Source: Dactylosporangium sp. AC04546
Lineage (GTDB): Bacteria; Actinomycetota; Actinomycetes; Mycobacteriales; Micromonosporaceae
Direction of reading: 5' to 3'
Length of the DNA stretch: 64,000 nucleotides
Assembly (NCBI RefSeq): GCF_022095675.1
Contig: NZ_JAHYSG010000025.1
Location: 55,068-119,067 of the forward strand
The position numbers and the translations under genes were made by a program. This document shows, in pieces, positions 1 to 8,045 of the stretch. The notes below the pieces were generated by a model that was not told where the DNA came from, made no database searches, and saw only the letters and a list, made by a program, of their open reading frames with translations. Position 1 is the first letter of the stretch. Every line of letters starts with the position of its first letter.

Positions 1-2
1 CC

Positions 3-890
3 GCGATGGTGGCGGCGCAGCGGCGCTTCGGCGCGGCCGTGCCGGTGGCGTTGGCCGTCGCGGCGTTGGCCGTCGATGCGCTGCGCTTCGCCGGACACGA
101 GTGGGTCGTCGTACTCAACTACGCGTTCGTCTGGCTCTTCGCCCACCAGCTCGGCATCGGCTACGCGCTCGGCGCGCTGCGCCGCGCGCGGTCCCTGACG
201 TTGGCGGCGCTCGGCCTGGCCGCCGTGGCCACCTGCGTGTTCATGGTGGCCGCTGGACCGTACCCGCCCTCGATGATCGGGCTGAGCGACGTACCGGTAT
301 CGAACCTCGCGCCACCGACGGGTGCGCTGGTGGCGCTGGCGGTCGCCCAGTTCGCCGCGATCACCTGGCTCGCCCGGCGGTTCACCCCGGCACTGACCAC
401 CGACCGTTGGCGGCGCTTCCTGGACGACGCCAACGCGCCGTTGATGACCGTCTACCTCTGGCACCTGCCGGCCATGGTGCTGCTCGTCGGCGCCGGGCTC
501 CTCCTGCCCGACCTGATCCTGCCCGCCGCCGGCATCCACTGGTGGCTCATCCGGCCGCTGTGGCTGGCCAACTGCGCGCTCATCCTGGTCGTGCTGACCC
601 GTCTGTGGCATCGGTTCGAGACGGTCCGGCTGCCCGCCCTCGGCACCCGGACCGGACCGGCGACCGCCCTCGCCGGCACCGCACTGGCCGCAGCCGCGAT
701 CGGCTACGTCTGGCAGCACGGCGCGACGCTCAACGGCACCGGCGCGGCCGGCCGGATCGCGGCCGTGCTCGCGCTGGGCTGCTCGCTGGTGCTCCTCGCA
801 TACGGCCAGCCCCGCACCCGACGCGACACGCCGGTGCGGGCGACCGAGCTGAACCTGCACCATCCGATGCACCGCCACCACGGCTCTTGA
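3..890 (+). CDS. Acyltransferase family 3 membrane protein, C-terminal part (5' end outside window)
   Basis: The reading frame is open from the window edge, so the N-terminal catalytic half of this protein is probably missing; the ATG at 6 is likely internal. What remains is a chain of about seven hydrophobic segments with a characteristic MTVYLWHLPAMV stretch near residue 148, which is typical of the last transmembrane helices of acyltransferase_3/OafA-type enzymes. These transfer acyl groups to cell-surface sugars or secondary metabolites at the membrane. The tail after residue 265 is short, polar and His-rich. The downstream 182 bp up to the next gene holds no convincing gene. Family assignment is fairly good; substrate unknown. 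Confidence 0.7.
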   Translation, partial: AMVAAQRRFGAAVPVALAVAALAVDALRFAGHEWVVVLNYAFVWLFAHQLGIGYALGALRRARSLTLAALGLAAVATCVFMVAAGPYPPSMIGLSDVPVSNLAPPTGALVALAVAQFAAITWLARRFTPALTTDRWRRFLDDANAPLMTVYLWHLPAMVLLVGAGLLLPDLILPAAGIHWWLIRPLWLANCALILVVLTRLWHRFETVRLPALGTRTGPATALAGTALAAAAIGYVWQHGATLNGTGAAGRIAAVLALGCSLVLLAYGQPRTRRDTPVRATELNLHHPMHRHHGS

Positions 891-1072
891 CGGCGCGGTC
901 GTCGGCCGAATTGCCAATCACCCACTGAGATGGCCAGCGGCCAAGGGGGCGCGCGGTCGGCGGCAGCAGCGGACACCGCCTTGCCGCAGGTTGTTCGGCC
1001 GGACGAGGTGGTTCGCGCCGGCCTCCTGGACGCTCGCCATGGCGCTCGGGGTGCTGCTCCTCGTCGCCGCGC

Positions 1073-1951
1073 TCACCGCCGCTGCGCCTTGTCCCGTGTT
1101 TCGGTCGAGGTGGTGGCTGCCCAGCTGGCCAGCAGCCGGAGCGCTTCCTGGGCTGGGCTGCCGGGCTCGGCGTGGTACGCGGTCATGGTCAGGCCCGGGT
1201 CGGCGGGGAGCGGCATGGCCTCGAAGCCGAGGCTGAGCGGCCCGACGACCGGGTGGTGGAACTGTTTGACGCCGGTGTGGTGCAGCCGCACGTTGTGCGC
1301 GGCCCAGAGGGTGCGGAAGGTCTCGCTGCGGGTGGCGAGTTCGCCGACGAGGTCGGTGAGCGCCTTGTCGTACGGGTCGCGGCCGGCCTCGGTGCGCAGC
1401 AGCGCGACGGTGGTGTTGGCGGCGTCGTCCCAGTTCGGGTAGAAGTCCTCGGCGCTGGGGTCGAGGAAGCAGTACCGGGCCAGGTTGACCGGCCGGTCCG
1501 GGCCGGCGAACGCCGTGCTGTAGAGGGCCTCGCCGAGCGGGTTGACGGCCAGGATGTCGAGGCGGCCGTTGCGCACGAAGGTCGGGGCGTCGGTCATCGA
1601 ATCGAGCAGCTGTTGTACGGCGGGTCGGACCTGATGCCGTGCCGGGCGGCGGCGGACGCGTGGTGTGGTGTTGGCGGCGCGCGCGAGGTCGCGCAGGTGG
1701 GCGCATTCGGCCTCGTCGAGCTGCAGGGCGCGGGCGATGGCCTCCAGGACGCTGTCGGAGACGCCGCTGAGGTTGCCGCGCTCCAGCCGGACGTAGTAGT
1801 CGGGGCTGACCCCGGCCAGGAGCGCGACCTCGGCCCGGCGCAGGCCGGGCACCCGGCGGCTGCCGCCGTACTGCGGCAGCCCGGCCTGCTCGGGGGTCAG
1901 CCTGGCGCGGCGGGTGGCCAGGAACTCGCGCACCTCGGCCCGGTTGTCCAT
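1073..1951 (-). CDS. XRE-family transcriptional regulator with MmyB-like ligand-binding domain
   Basis: A 292-residue cytoplasmic DNA-binding protein. The N-terminal helix-turn-helix (about residues 10-75) contains RRAEVALLAGVSPDYYVRLE, the hallmark of this actinobacterial XRE group. The rest (about 90-270) is the MmyB-like PAS-type domain with conserved LAVNPLGEALY and RYCFLDP-like blocks, which is thought to bind small hydrophobic ligands. I chose the ATG at 1951 (MDNRAEV) because an upstream in-frame extension would run into the divergent promoter. The gene is divergent from the MFS exporter at 2054, the usual arrangement for a local repressor of a transporter/dehydrogenase operon; that target is inferred. 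Confidence 0.85.
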   Translation of the reverse strand: MDNRAEVREFLATRRARLTPEQAGLPQYGGSRRVPGLRRAEVALLAGVSPDYYVRLERGNLSGVSDSVLEAIARALQLDEAECAHLRDLARAANTTPRVRRRPARHQVRPAVQQLLDSMTDAPTFVRNGRLDILAVNPLGEALYSTAFAGPDRPVNLARYCFLDPSAEDFYPNWDDAANTTVALLRTEAGRDPYDKALTDLVGELATRSETFRTLWAAHNVRLHHTGVKQFHHPVVGPLSLGFEAMPLPADPGLTMTAYHAEPGSPAQEALRLLASWAATTSTETRDKAQRR

Positions 1952-2053
1952 GCTCCTGACGGTACGGCTGCCGGCGCCGGCGAGGGGGGTGCTGGCATTA
2001 CCTGCTTCAGCAAACCCTCCCACCGGCCCCGCGTCGCCGGTTGTATGGGTGTC

Positions 2054-3478
2054 ATGACCGACGCATCCCGTTCAGCACCGCGATCTGCGGGCGGCACCCT
2101 TGCGGTCGCCGCCGCTGGGACCGCGCTGGTCCTCGTGGCGTTCACGGCGCCCCTCGCCACGCTGCCGGCCACGGCCGCAGCGGTGCACGCGGGGCCTGGC
2201 GGGCAGGCGTGGATCCTCAGCGGGATGAGCGTCGGCTGCGCAGCGGGGCTGCTGGGCGCCGGTGCGCTCGGCGACGACCACGGCCGCCGCCGCACGCTGC
2301 TGGCCGGAGTGCTGCTGCTGGCCGCGGCGTCGCTGCTCGGCGCCGCCGCCCCGGACGCGCTGGTGCTGATCGTGGCGCGCATCCTGCAGGGCCTCGGCGG
2401 GGCCGCGATCCTCGCCTGCAGTCTCGGTCTGATCGGGCACGTATACCCGGACGGCCCGCAGCGGGCACGAGCTACCGGCATCTGGGGTGCGGCGCTCGGC
2501 GCCGGCGTCGCGGCCGGGCCGTTCCTGGCGCTCGGGCTGCAGGCGGTCGGTGGCTGGCGGGTGCTGTACGTGGCGACCGCGCTCGCCGCGCTGCTGCTGT
2601 GCGTGGCGGGCCGGGTGTGGCTGCCGGCGTCGCCGCCGGCCCGTCGCCGCCCGGTCGACGTGGCCGGGACGGTGCTGCTCGGGCTGGGTCTGGCGGTGGT
2701 GCTGGCCGGACTCGTGCAGGGCCGCACCGGCTGGACCGGGCCGCTGACGCTCGGACTGTTCACCGCGGGGCTGCTGCTGGTGGCCGGGTTCGTGGTGGTG
2801 GAGCACCGCCGGGCGGATGCGATGTTCGACCTGACGCTGCTGGGCCGCCGCGATTTCACCGCCGCGCTCGTCGCCGCGCTCGCGGCCGGGGCCGGCGTGC
2901 TGTCCCTCGCCTCGTTCACGCCGATCATCGTCGAACGCGGACTCGGCGGTAGCGCCCTCGCGGGCGTTGCGGCGATGCTGGCCTGGTCGGGGCTCAGCGC
3001 GCTGACACCCTTGGCGGCGGGTCGCCTCTCGCGGTGGATCACGCCGCGTGGGCAGCTGGTCGCCGGTTTGCTCGGCTGTGCGGCCGGGCAGCTGGCGCTC
3101 ATGGGGTTGCACCCGCACAGCCCGGTCGCCCGGCTGCTGCCCGGCCTGCTGCTCGCGGGGGCCGCCAACGGGGTACTCAACGCCGCGCTGGGCCGCCAGG
3201 CGGTCTCCAGCGTGCCGGCCGACCGGACCGCGATGGGCAGCGGCGCCAACAACACCGCCCGCTACCTGGGCTCGGCGATCGGCCTCGCCCTGGTGACCGT
3301 TCTGATCAGCCACGGCACCACCCCGCCGGCGGTCCTCGCCGGCTGGAACCACGCGGTCCTGGCCACGGCCGCCTGCTCCCTCGCGGGCGCGCTGATCGTC
3401 CTGTTCACCCGCGACCGTGCCACCACCGTCCCGGGCCCGGCCCGTCGGCGACTCGAGCCGGCCGCCCAGGCCAGCTGA
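2054..3478 (+). CDS. MFS transporter, DHA2 (drug:H+ antiporter-like) family
   Basis: A 474-residue polytopic membrane protein with around 14 hydrophobic segments, the length and number expected for the DHA2/EmrB-QacA group. The loop between helices 2 and 3 carries the MFS motif A-like LGDDHGRRRTLL, and helix 5 has the GAALGAGVAAGP antiporter-type motif. It probably exports a hydrophobic compound using the proton gradient. Starts at 2045 (ATG) or 2054 (ATG) are both in frame; I use 2054 (MTDASRS). It is divergent from the XRE regulator and heads a run of oxidoreductase-type genes (3530-5871), so it may be co-induced with them. Confidence 0.88.
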   Translation: MTDASRSAPRSAGGTLAVAAAGTALVLVAFTAPLATLPATAAAVHAGPGGQAWILSGMSVGCAAGLLGAGALGDDHGRRRTLLAGVLLLAAASLLGAAAPDALVLIVARILQGLGGAAILACSLGLIGHVYPDGPQRARATGIWGAALGAGVAAGPFLALGLQAVGGWRVLYVATALAALLLCVAGRVWLPASPPARRRPVDVAGTVLLGLGLAVVLAGLVQGRTGWTGPLTLGLFTAGLLLVAGFVVVEHRRADAMFDLTLLGRRDFTAALVAALAAGAGVLSLASFTPIIVERGLGGSALAGVAAMLAWSGLSALTPLAAGRLSRWITPRGQLVAGLLGCAAGQLALMGLHPHSPVARLLPGLLLAGAANGVLNAALGRQAVSSVPADRTAMGSGANNTARYLGSAIGLALVTVLISHGTTPPAVLAGWNHAVLATAACSLAGALIVLFTRDRATTVPGPARRRLEPAAQAS

Positions 3479-3529
3479 GCCGCCACGCTCAAGCTCACCC
3501 TCGCTGACCCGCGAAAGGATACGACCATC

Positions 3530-3859
3530 ATGGCAGCAGACGCCGCACCGTCCGGCGCGCAACGCACGTTCGGCGACTTCGCCCCGGCACTCGTCGACTA
3601 CACCGACAACGTGCTGTTCGGGCAGGTCTGGGAGCGGCCCGAACTGGCACCCCGCGACCGCAGCCTCATCACCGTGGCCAGCCTGCTCACCAGCGGCAGC
3701 ACCGAACAGCTCACCTTCCACCTCGCCAAAGCCCGCGACAACGGCCTGACCGAGACCGAGCTCATCGAGGCGATCACCCACCTCGCCTTCTACGCCGGCT
3801 GGCCCAAGGCGATGTCCGCGATGACCGTAGCCAAGAACCTGTTCCGAGGAGACAACTGA
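3530..3859 (+). CDS. Carboxymuconolactone decarboxylase-family protein
   Basis: A 109-residue soluble protein matching the small CMD/AhpD-like family: ERPELAPRDRSLITVASLLTS and the segment ending HLAFYAGWPKAMSA are the two conserved blocks. The AhpD-type CxxC pair is absent, so it is more like the decarboxylase/uncharacterised branch than a peroxidase. An AGGATACGACC leader gives a weak ribosome site before ATG 3530. Its stop overlaps the start of the alcohol dehydrogenase (ATGA), which indicates translational coupling. Such proteins are often co-transcribed with dehydrogenases and aldo/keto reductases in actinobacteria; the substrate cannot be read from sequence. Confidence 0.85.
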   Translation: MAADAAPSGAQRTFGDFAPALVDYTDNVLFGQVWERPELAPRDRSLITVASLLTSGSTEQLTFHLAKARDNGLTETELIEAITHLAFYAGWPKAMSAMTVAKNLFRGDN

Positions 3860-4881
3860 TGCGCGGCGCCGTCCTGCATGCCCCTGGTGACGTCCGGATC
3901 GAGGACCGCCCCGACCCGACGATCACCGCCCCCACCGACGCGATCATCCGGCTCACCGCCAGCTGCGTCTGCGGATCGGACCTGTGGCCGTACCGCGGCA
4001 TCGAACCGGTGCGCGGTCCGTCGCCGATCGGCCACGAGTACGTCGGCGTCGTCGAGGCGGTCGGCGCCGACGTCCGGCAGATCACGCCGGGCCAGTTCGT
4101 CGTCGGCTCGTTCTTCGCCTCCGACAACACCTGCGAGATCTGCCGGGCCGGCTACCAGTCCAGCTGCATACACCGCGAGGGCATCGGCGCGCTCGGCGCC
4201 CAGGCCGAACTGCTGCGGGTGCCGCTGGCCGACGGCACGCTCGTCGCCACCCCGGACCTGCCCTCCGCCGATCTCGTGCCGAGCCTGCTCGCCGCCTCCG
4301 ACGTGCTCGGCACCGGCTGGTTCGGGGCCGTGGCCGCCGACGTGCGGCCGGGCAAGACCGTCGCCGTCGTCGGTGACGGCGCCGTCGGGCTGCTCGGCGT
4401 CCTCGCGGCCAAGCACTTCGGCGCCGAGCGGATCATCGCGATGAGCCGCCATGCCGACCGGCAGAAGCTCGCCCTGGAGTTCGGCGCCACCGACATCGTC
4501 ACCGAGCGCGGCGACGAGGGTGTCGCCCGGATCAAGGACCTCACCGGTGGGCTCGGCGCCCACTCGGTCATCGAGGCGGTCGGTACCCAGGAGTCGATGT
4601 TGCAGGCCATCCGCTCCACCCGCGCCGGCGGCCACGTCGGCTACGTCGGCGTCGCCCACGGCGTCGAACTGCCCGGCGAGGAGCTGTTCTACTCCCACGT
4701 GCACCTGCACGGCGGCCCGGCACCGGTGCGCCGGTTCCTGCCCGAGCTCATCGACCTCATCACCACCCGCGCCATCGACCCCGGTAAGGTCTTCGACCTC
4801 ACCCTGCCCCTCGATCAGGTCGCCGAGGGCTACCGGGCGATGGACGAGCGCCGCGCGATCAAGACCCTGCTGCGGCCCTGA
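3859..4881 (+). CDS. Zinc-dependent alcohol dehydrogenase (MDR superfamily)
   Basis: A 340-residue medium-chain dehydrogenase. The catalytic-zinc cysteine is in CVCGSDLW (about residue 37) followed by IGHEYVGVVEAVG; the structural-zinc lobe is DNTCEICRAGYQSSC, with three cysteines visible. The Rossmann domain has VAVVGDGAVGLLG near residue 172. It should oxidise an alcohol or reduce an aldehyde with NAD(P). It overlaps the preceding gene by one base and is 21 bp before the aldo/keto reductase, so all are probably one operon under the upstream XRE regulator (inference). Confidence 0.9.
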   Translation: MRGAVLHAPGDVRIEDRPDPTITAPTDAIIRLTASCVCGSDLWPYRGIEPVRGPSPIGHEYVGVVEAVGADVRQITPGQFVVGSFFASDNTCEICRAGYQSSCIHREGIGALGAQAELLRVPLADGTLVATPDLPSADLVPSLLAASDVLGTGWFGAVAADVRPGKTVAVVGDGAVGLLGVLAAKHFGAERIIAMSRHADRQKLALEFGATDIVTERGDEGVARIKDLTGGLGAHSVIEAVGTQESMLQAIRSTRAGGHVGYVGVAHGVELPGEELFYSHVHLHGGPAPVRRFLPELIDLITTRAIDPGKVFDLTLPLDQVAEGYRAMDERRAIKTLLRP

Positions 4882-4902
4882 ACCCGACAGAAAGGCAGCG
4901 CG

Positions 4903-5871
4903 TTGCAGTACACACGGCTGGGCCGGACGGGCCTGAAGGTGAGCCGGATCGGGCTCGGCTGCATGAGCTACGGCACCGCGGCGGCCGGCATGCACCAGTG
5001 GACCCTCGACGAGGACGCCGCCGCGGCGTTCTTCCGCCAGGCGGTCGAACTGGGCGTCACGTTCTGGGACACCGCGAACGTGTACCAGGGCGGCACCTCG
5101 GAGGAGTTCGTCGGGCGCGCGATCACCCGGTTCTCCCGGCGGGAGGACATCGTGCTGGCGACCAAGGTCAGCGGGAAGATGCACGACGGGCCCGGCGGCA
5201 GCGGCCTGTCCCGCAAGGCCATCCTGGAACAGCTCGACGCGTCGCTGCGCCGGCTGGGCACCGACTACATCGACGTGTACTACATCCACCGCTTCGATCC
5301 GCAGACGCCGGTCGAGGAGACCATGGCCACGCTGCACACGCTGGTGCAGGCGGGCAAGGTGCGCTACCTCGGGGCGTCGTCGATGTGGGCCTGGCAGTTC
5401 GCGAAGCTGCAACACGTCGCGGCGCTGCACGGGTGGACGCCGTTCGCGGCGATGCAGGACCAGTACAACATCCTCAAACGCGAGGAGGAGCGGGACATGA
5501 TCCCGATGTGCCTCGACCAGGGCGTCGGCCTCACCCCGTACTCCCCCCTCGCGAAGGGCCGGGCGGCCCGGCCCTGGGGTGCGCAGACCGCACGGTCCTC
5601 GTCCGACGCCGTTGCCCAGGCGTTCGACCGCGATGTCGACCAGCCCGTGGTCGACGCGATCCAGCGGGTCGCCGAGGCCCGCGGCGTGCCGATGGCGCAG
5701 GTCGCCCTGGCCTGGGTCCTGAGCAGGCCCGCCGTCTCCTGCCCGATCGTCGGCGCGACCAGGACGCACCACCTGCAGGACGCCGTAGGAGCCCTCGGCC
5801 TCGACCTCACCGACACCGAGATCGCCGAGCTCGAGGCCCCCTACACCCCGCAGGACAACTACTGGTGGTGA
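4903..5871 (+). CDS. Aldo/keto reductase
   Basis: A 322-residue TIM-barrel NADPH-dependent oxidoreductase. The catalytic tetrad is visible: Asp and Tyr in FWDTANVYQGG, Lys in LATKVSGKM and His in YYIHRFDPQ. The C-terminal cofactor block is present (PIVGATRTHHL). The start is TTG at 4903, preceded by AAAGGCAG as ribosome site; no ATG or GTG lies nearby in frame. The AKR11/AKR12-like opening (MQYTRLGRTGLKVSRIGLG) fits the usual length. It ends the operon beginning with the MFS gene. The next gene, 49 bp downstream, has its own operator. Confidence 0.9.
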   Translation: MQYTRLGRTGLKVSRIGLGCMSYGTAAAGMHQWTLDEDAAAAFFRQAVELGVTFWDTANVYQGGTSEEFVGRAITRFSRREDIVLATKVSGKMHDGPGGSGLSRKAILEQLDASLRRLGTDYIDVYYIHRFDPQTPVEETMATLHTLVQAGKVRYLGASSMWAWQFAKLQHVAALHGWTPFAAMQDQYNILKREEERDMIPMCLDQGVGLTPYSPLAKGRAARPWGAQTARSSSDAVAQAFDRDVDQPVVDAIQRVAEARGVPMAQVALAWVLSRPAVSCPIVGATRTHHLQDAVGALGLDLTDTEIAELEAPYTPQDNYWW

Positions 5872-5895
5872 CGGAGCCGCATGGCGGTGACGCTA

Positions 5896-5911
5896 TTCTA
5901 TTCGAGTAGAC
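5896..5911 (+). promoter_or_regulatory. LacI-type operator copy 1
   Basis: TTCTATTCGAGTAGAC is an imperfect palindrome with a central CpG, as usual for LacI-family operators. Three further copies lie at 7106, 7121 and 12008. Here it covers a TAGACT -10-like hexamer (5907-5912) placed 8 nt before ATG 5921, so the nucleoside-hydrolase-like gene may be leaderless and directly repressed. Confidence 0.7.
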
Positions 5912-5920
5912 TTCGCCGCC

Positions 5921-7051
5921 ATGCCCACTCCTGTCATCACCGTGACCGACCTCTACCACCCGCCCGAGGACCCGGGCGACAACTTCGACCTCGTCCTGCC
6001 GTACGGGCTGGACCGGGTCGACCTGCGTGCCGTCATCCTCGACGTGTCCGTCGAGAAGCGGGAGTCCGTGCGCGCCGGGGTGGAGGGCTACCCCGGCCCC
6101 CGCGAGCCGGGCGTCATTCCCGTCACGCAGCTCAACGCCGTGTTCGGGCGTCAGGTGCCGTACGGCATCTCGCCGTTCGCGCGGATGCGGCACCTCGAGG
6201 ACACCATGACCGACGTGCCAGCGTTCCAGCAGACCGGCGTCGAGCTGCTGCTGGAGACGTTGCGGGCGTCCGGCGAGCCGGTCCATGTCATGTCGTTCGG
6301 GTCGGCCCGGCCGATCGCCGTCGCGTTCAACCGCGACCCCGGCCTCATGCGCGAGAAGGTGGCGCGGATCCACCTGTCGGCCGGGTCGACGACCCTGGAC
6401 TACCTCGAATGGAACGTCTACCTCGACCCGCTCGCCGCGATCCGGGTCGTCGACTCCGGCCTGCCGCTGTCGCTGTACCCCTGTGCCACCGACGTCGACT
6501 GCTACAGCTACGGCGAGCACAACACGCTGTGGTGGTTCGAGGACCTGGCCTGGATCGAGGAGCTGCATCCGGCGCTGCGCCGGTACCTGACCTACGGGCT
6601 CGGCGGGTCGGCCCGGATCGACTTCCTGCGGGCGCTCGACGAGGAGGCGCCCGACGAGGTCAAGCGGGTCGTGTACGGCCGCCGGCACGCGGTCTGGGAG
6701 ACGGCGGCCTGGATGCAGGTGTCCGGCTCGCTGCTCGTCCGGCACGCGGACGGCAGCCACGAGATCGTCGCGCGGGAGCGGCTCGCCGCCGGCGACGTGG
6801 TGATCCCGAACGAGCAGGTTCCCTGCCGGGCCCGGACGCACCGGTCCGGCCTGTACACGTTCGAGCTCACGGACGAGCCGGGGACCACGACGGTGTTCCG
6901 GCGGGGCGACCCCTACGTCTACGAGCGCGCGCTGCGTGAGGCCCTGCCCCGGCTGTACCGCTCGTTCGTGCCGCAGGCCTGGCTGGGCTCGACGACCGGG
7001 CCGGTGCGGGACGCGCAGCCCGTGCGGTACGCCGGCCCGATGGCCGGGTAG
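5921..7051 (+). CDS. Divergent nucleoside-hydrolase-fold protein
   Basis: A 376-residue cytoplasmic protein without signal peptide. The normal DTDxGxDD calcium motif of IunH-type nucleoside hydrolases is replaced by VTDLYHPPEDPGDNFDL near residue 9, but the second family signature is recognisable: EWNVYLDPLAAIRVVDSG corresponds to the usual ExNxxxDPEAA block. I therefore place it in the nucleoside hydrolase superfamily as a diverged member with a longer C-terminal region (about 70 extra residues). It has its own copy of the operator that controls the adjacent canonical hydrolase, so it likely acts on the same imported substrate or a modified nucleoside. Catalytic activity is uncertain. Confidence 0.6.
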   Translation: MPTPVITVTDLYHPPEDPGDNFDLVLPYGLDRVDLRAVILDVSVEKRESVRAGVEGYPGPREPGVIPVTQLNAVFGRQVPYGISPFARMRHLEDTMTDVPAFQQTGVELLLETLRASGEPVHVMSFGSARPIAVAFNRDPGLMREKVARIHLSAGSTTLDYLEWNVYLDPLAAIRVVDSGLPLSLYPCATDVDCYSYGEHNTLWWFEDLAWIEELHPALRRYLTYGLGGSARIDFLRALDEEAPDEVKRVVYGRRHAVWETAAWMQVSGSLLVRHADGSHEIVARERLAAGDVVIPNEQVPCRARTHRSGLYTFELTDEPGTTTVFRRGDPYVYERALREALPRLYRSFVPQAWLGSTTGPVRDAQPVRYAGPMAG

Positions 7052-7092
7052 CCGGCCCGTGCCTTGTTGATCTGACGGAGCCGTGTTCCCCC

Positions 7093-7122
7093 TTGCACGG
7101 GCGCGTTCTACCGGAGTAGATT
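7093..7122 (+). promoter_or_regulatory. Promoter of the nucleoside/sugar operon
   Basis: TTGCAC (7093-7098), an 18-bp spacer and TAGATT (7117-7122) look like a housekeeping-sigma promoter. The spacer and -10 are covered by two LacI-type operators, as expected for steric repression. Confidence 0.55.
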
Positions 7123-7136
7123 CTACTCGCGTAGAA
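7106..7136 (+). promoter_or_regulatory. Tandem LacI-type operators copies 2 and 3
   Basis: Two 16-bp palindromes abut: TTCTACCGGAGTAGAT (7106-7121) and TTCTACTCGCGTAGAA (7121-7136), sharing one base. The second is the most symmetric of the four copies (6-bp arms perfect). Their 15-bp offset and position over the -10 of the operon suggest a strong repressor site for the LacI-family protein at 12072. Confidence 0.8.
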
Positions 7137-7152
7137 CAGTGAGAGGTTACGA

Positions 7153-8022
7153 GTGAATCAATCGAACGTGACGTTCGTCCTGGACACCGACATCGGCACG
7201 GACGTCGACGACGTCCTGGCACTCGCGGTCGGCCTCGGCTCGCCCGAGCTGACCATCGCGGCGGTGACGACGGTCTACGGGGACGTGCACCTGCGGGCCC
7301 GGCTGGCCGCCCACACGCTCGCCACCGCGGGGGTGGCCGCGCCGCCGGTCGTGCCCGGCATCGAGCAACCGCGCTCGGGCCGCCCGGTCTGGTGGGCCGG
7401 CCACGAGGGCAAGCACCTGCCGGCATCCGCGCACCTGTGGCAGCCGCCGGCGCTCGACCCCATCGGCGTCCTCGCCGCGGCGCCGGTCGTCGCGGCGATC
7501 GGCCCGCTGACGAACCTGGCCGCGGCGCTCGACCGGCCGCAGCACGGGATCGGGCGCATCGCCGTGATGGGCGGCGAGTTCCGCGACGGCGTGGTCGAGC
7601 ACAACATGCGGTGCGACATCGCCGCCGCCGAGGTCGTGTTCGACTCGGGAACGCCGCTGACCGTGGTCGGTCTGGACCAGACCGAACGACTGCGCATCAC
7701 CGCGGCGACCCTCGACCGGCTGCGCAACGGCTCCGCGCTCAGTTCGTTGCTGGAGACGGAGATCCGCGAGTTCTGGGCCTTCGCCGGGCAGGACTTCAAC
7801 GTCCCGCACGACCCGATCGTGATCGTCGCCCTCGCCCGGCCGGAGCTGTTCGAGGTCAGGCGCGGCCGGATCCGCATCGACGCGGACGGCCCGAGCGCGG
7901 GCCGCACGACGTTCGAGCCGGACGATGCCGGCCCCCACGACGTCGTCGTCGACTTCGATCTCGACGGCGTCGCCGAGGAGATCACGTCTCGGCTGATCCG
8001 GGCGACGTCCCTGTCTGCATGA
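7153..8022 (+). CDS. Nucleoside hydrolase (inosine/uridine-preferring type)
   Basis: A 289-residue cytoplasmic enzyme that should split the N-glycosidic bond of nucleosides into base and ribose. DTDIGTDVDD at residues 11-20 is the calcium-binding signature; EHNMRCDIAAA holds the conserved Asn and Asp of the substrate pocket; NVPHDPIVI carries the late His-Asp. The start is GTG at 7153 after GAGAGG. It is the first gene of an operon continuing with an ABC importer and a ribokinase-like enzyme, which makes a coherent path: import, hydrolyse, phosphorylate the sugar. Controlled by the tandem operators just upstream. Confidence 0.9.
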   Translation: MNQSNVTFVLDTDIGTDVDDVLALAVGLGSPELTIAAVTTVYGDVHLRARLAAHTLATAGVAAPPVVPGIEQPRSGRPVWWAGHEGKHLPASAHLWQPPALDPIGVLAAAPVVAAIGPLTNLAAALDRPQHGIGRIAVMGGEFRDGVVEHNMRCDIAAAEVVFDSGTPLTVVGLDQTERLRITAATLDRLRNGSALSSLLETEIREFWAFAGQDFNVPHDPIVIVALARPELFEVRRGRIRIDADGPSAGRTTFEPDDAGPHDVVVDFDLDGVAEEITSRLIRATSLSA

Positions 8023-8045
8023 CCCTTCTCGAAGGAGACACCCCC

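Noticed and set aside
991..1236. Small plus-strand frame with one hydrophobic segment
   Set aside because: No ribosome site, runs into the XRE gene on the other strand and has no known similarity; treated as chance.
2072..3781. Long minus-strand frame opposite the MFS gene
   Set aside because: Gln/Arg/Gly-rich shadow with no start signal or domain, while the plus-strand frame is a clear MFS protein.
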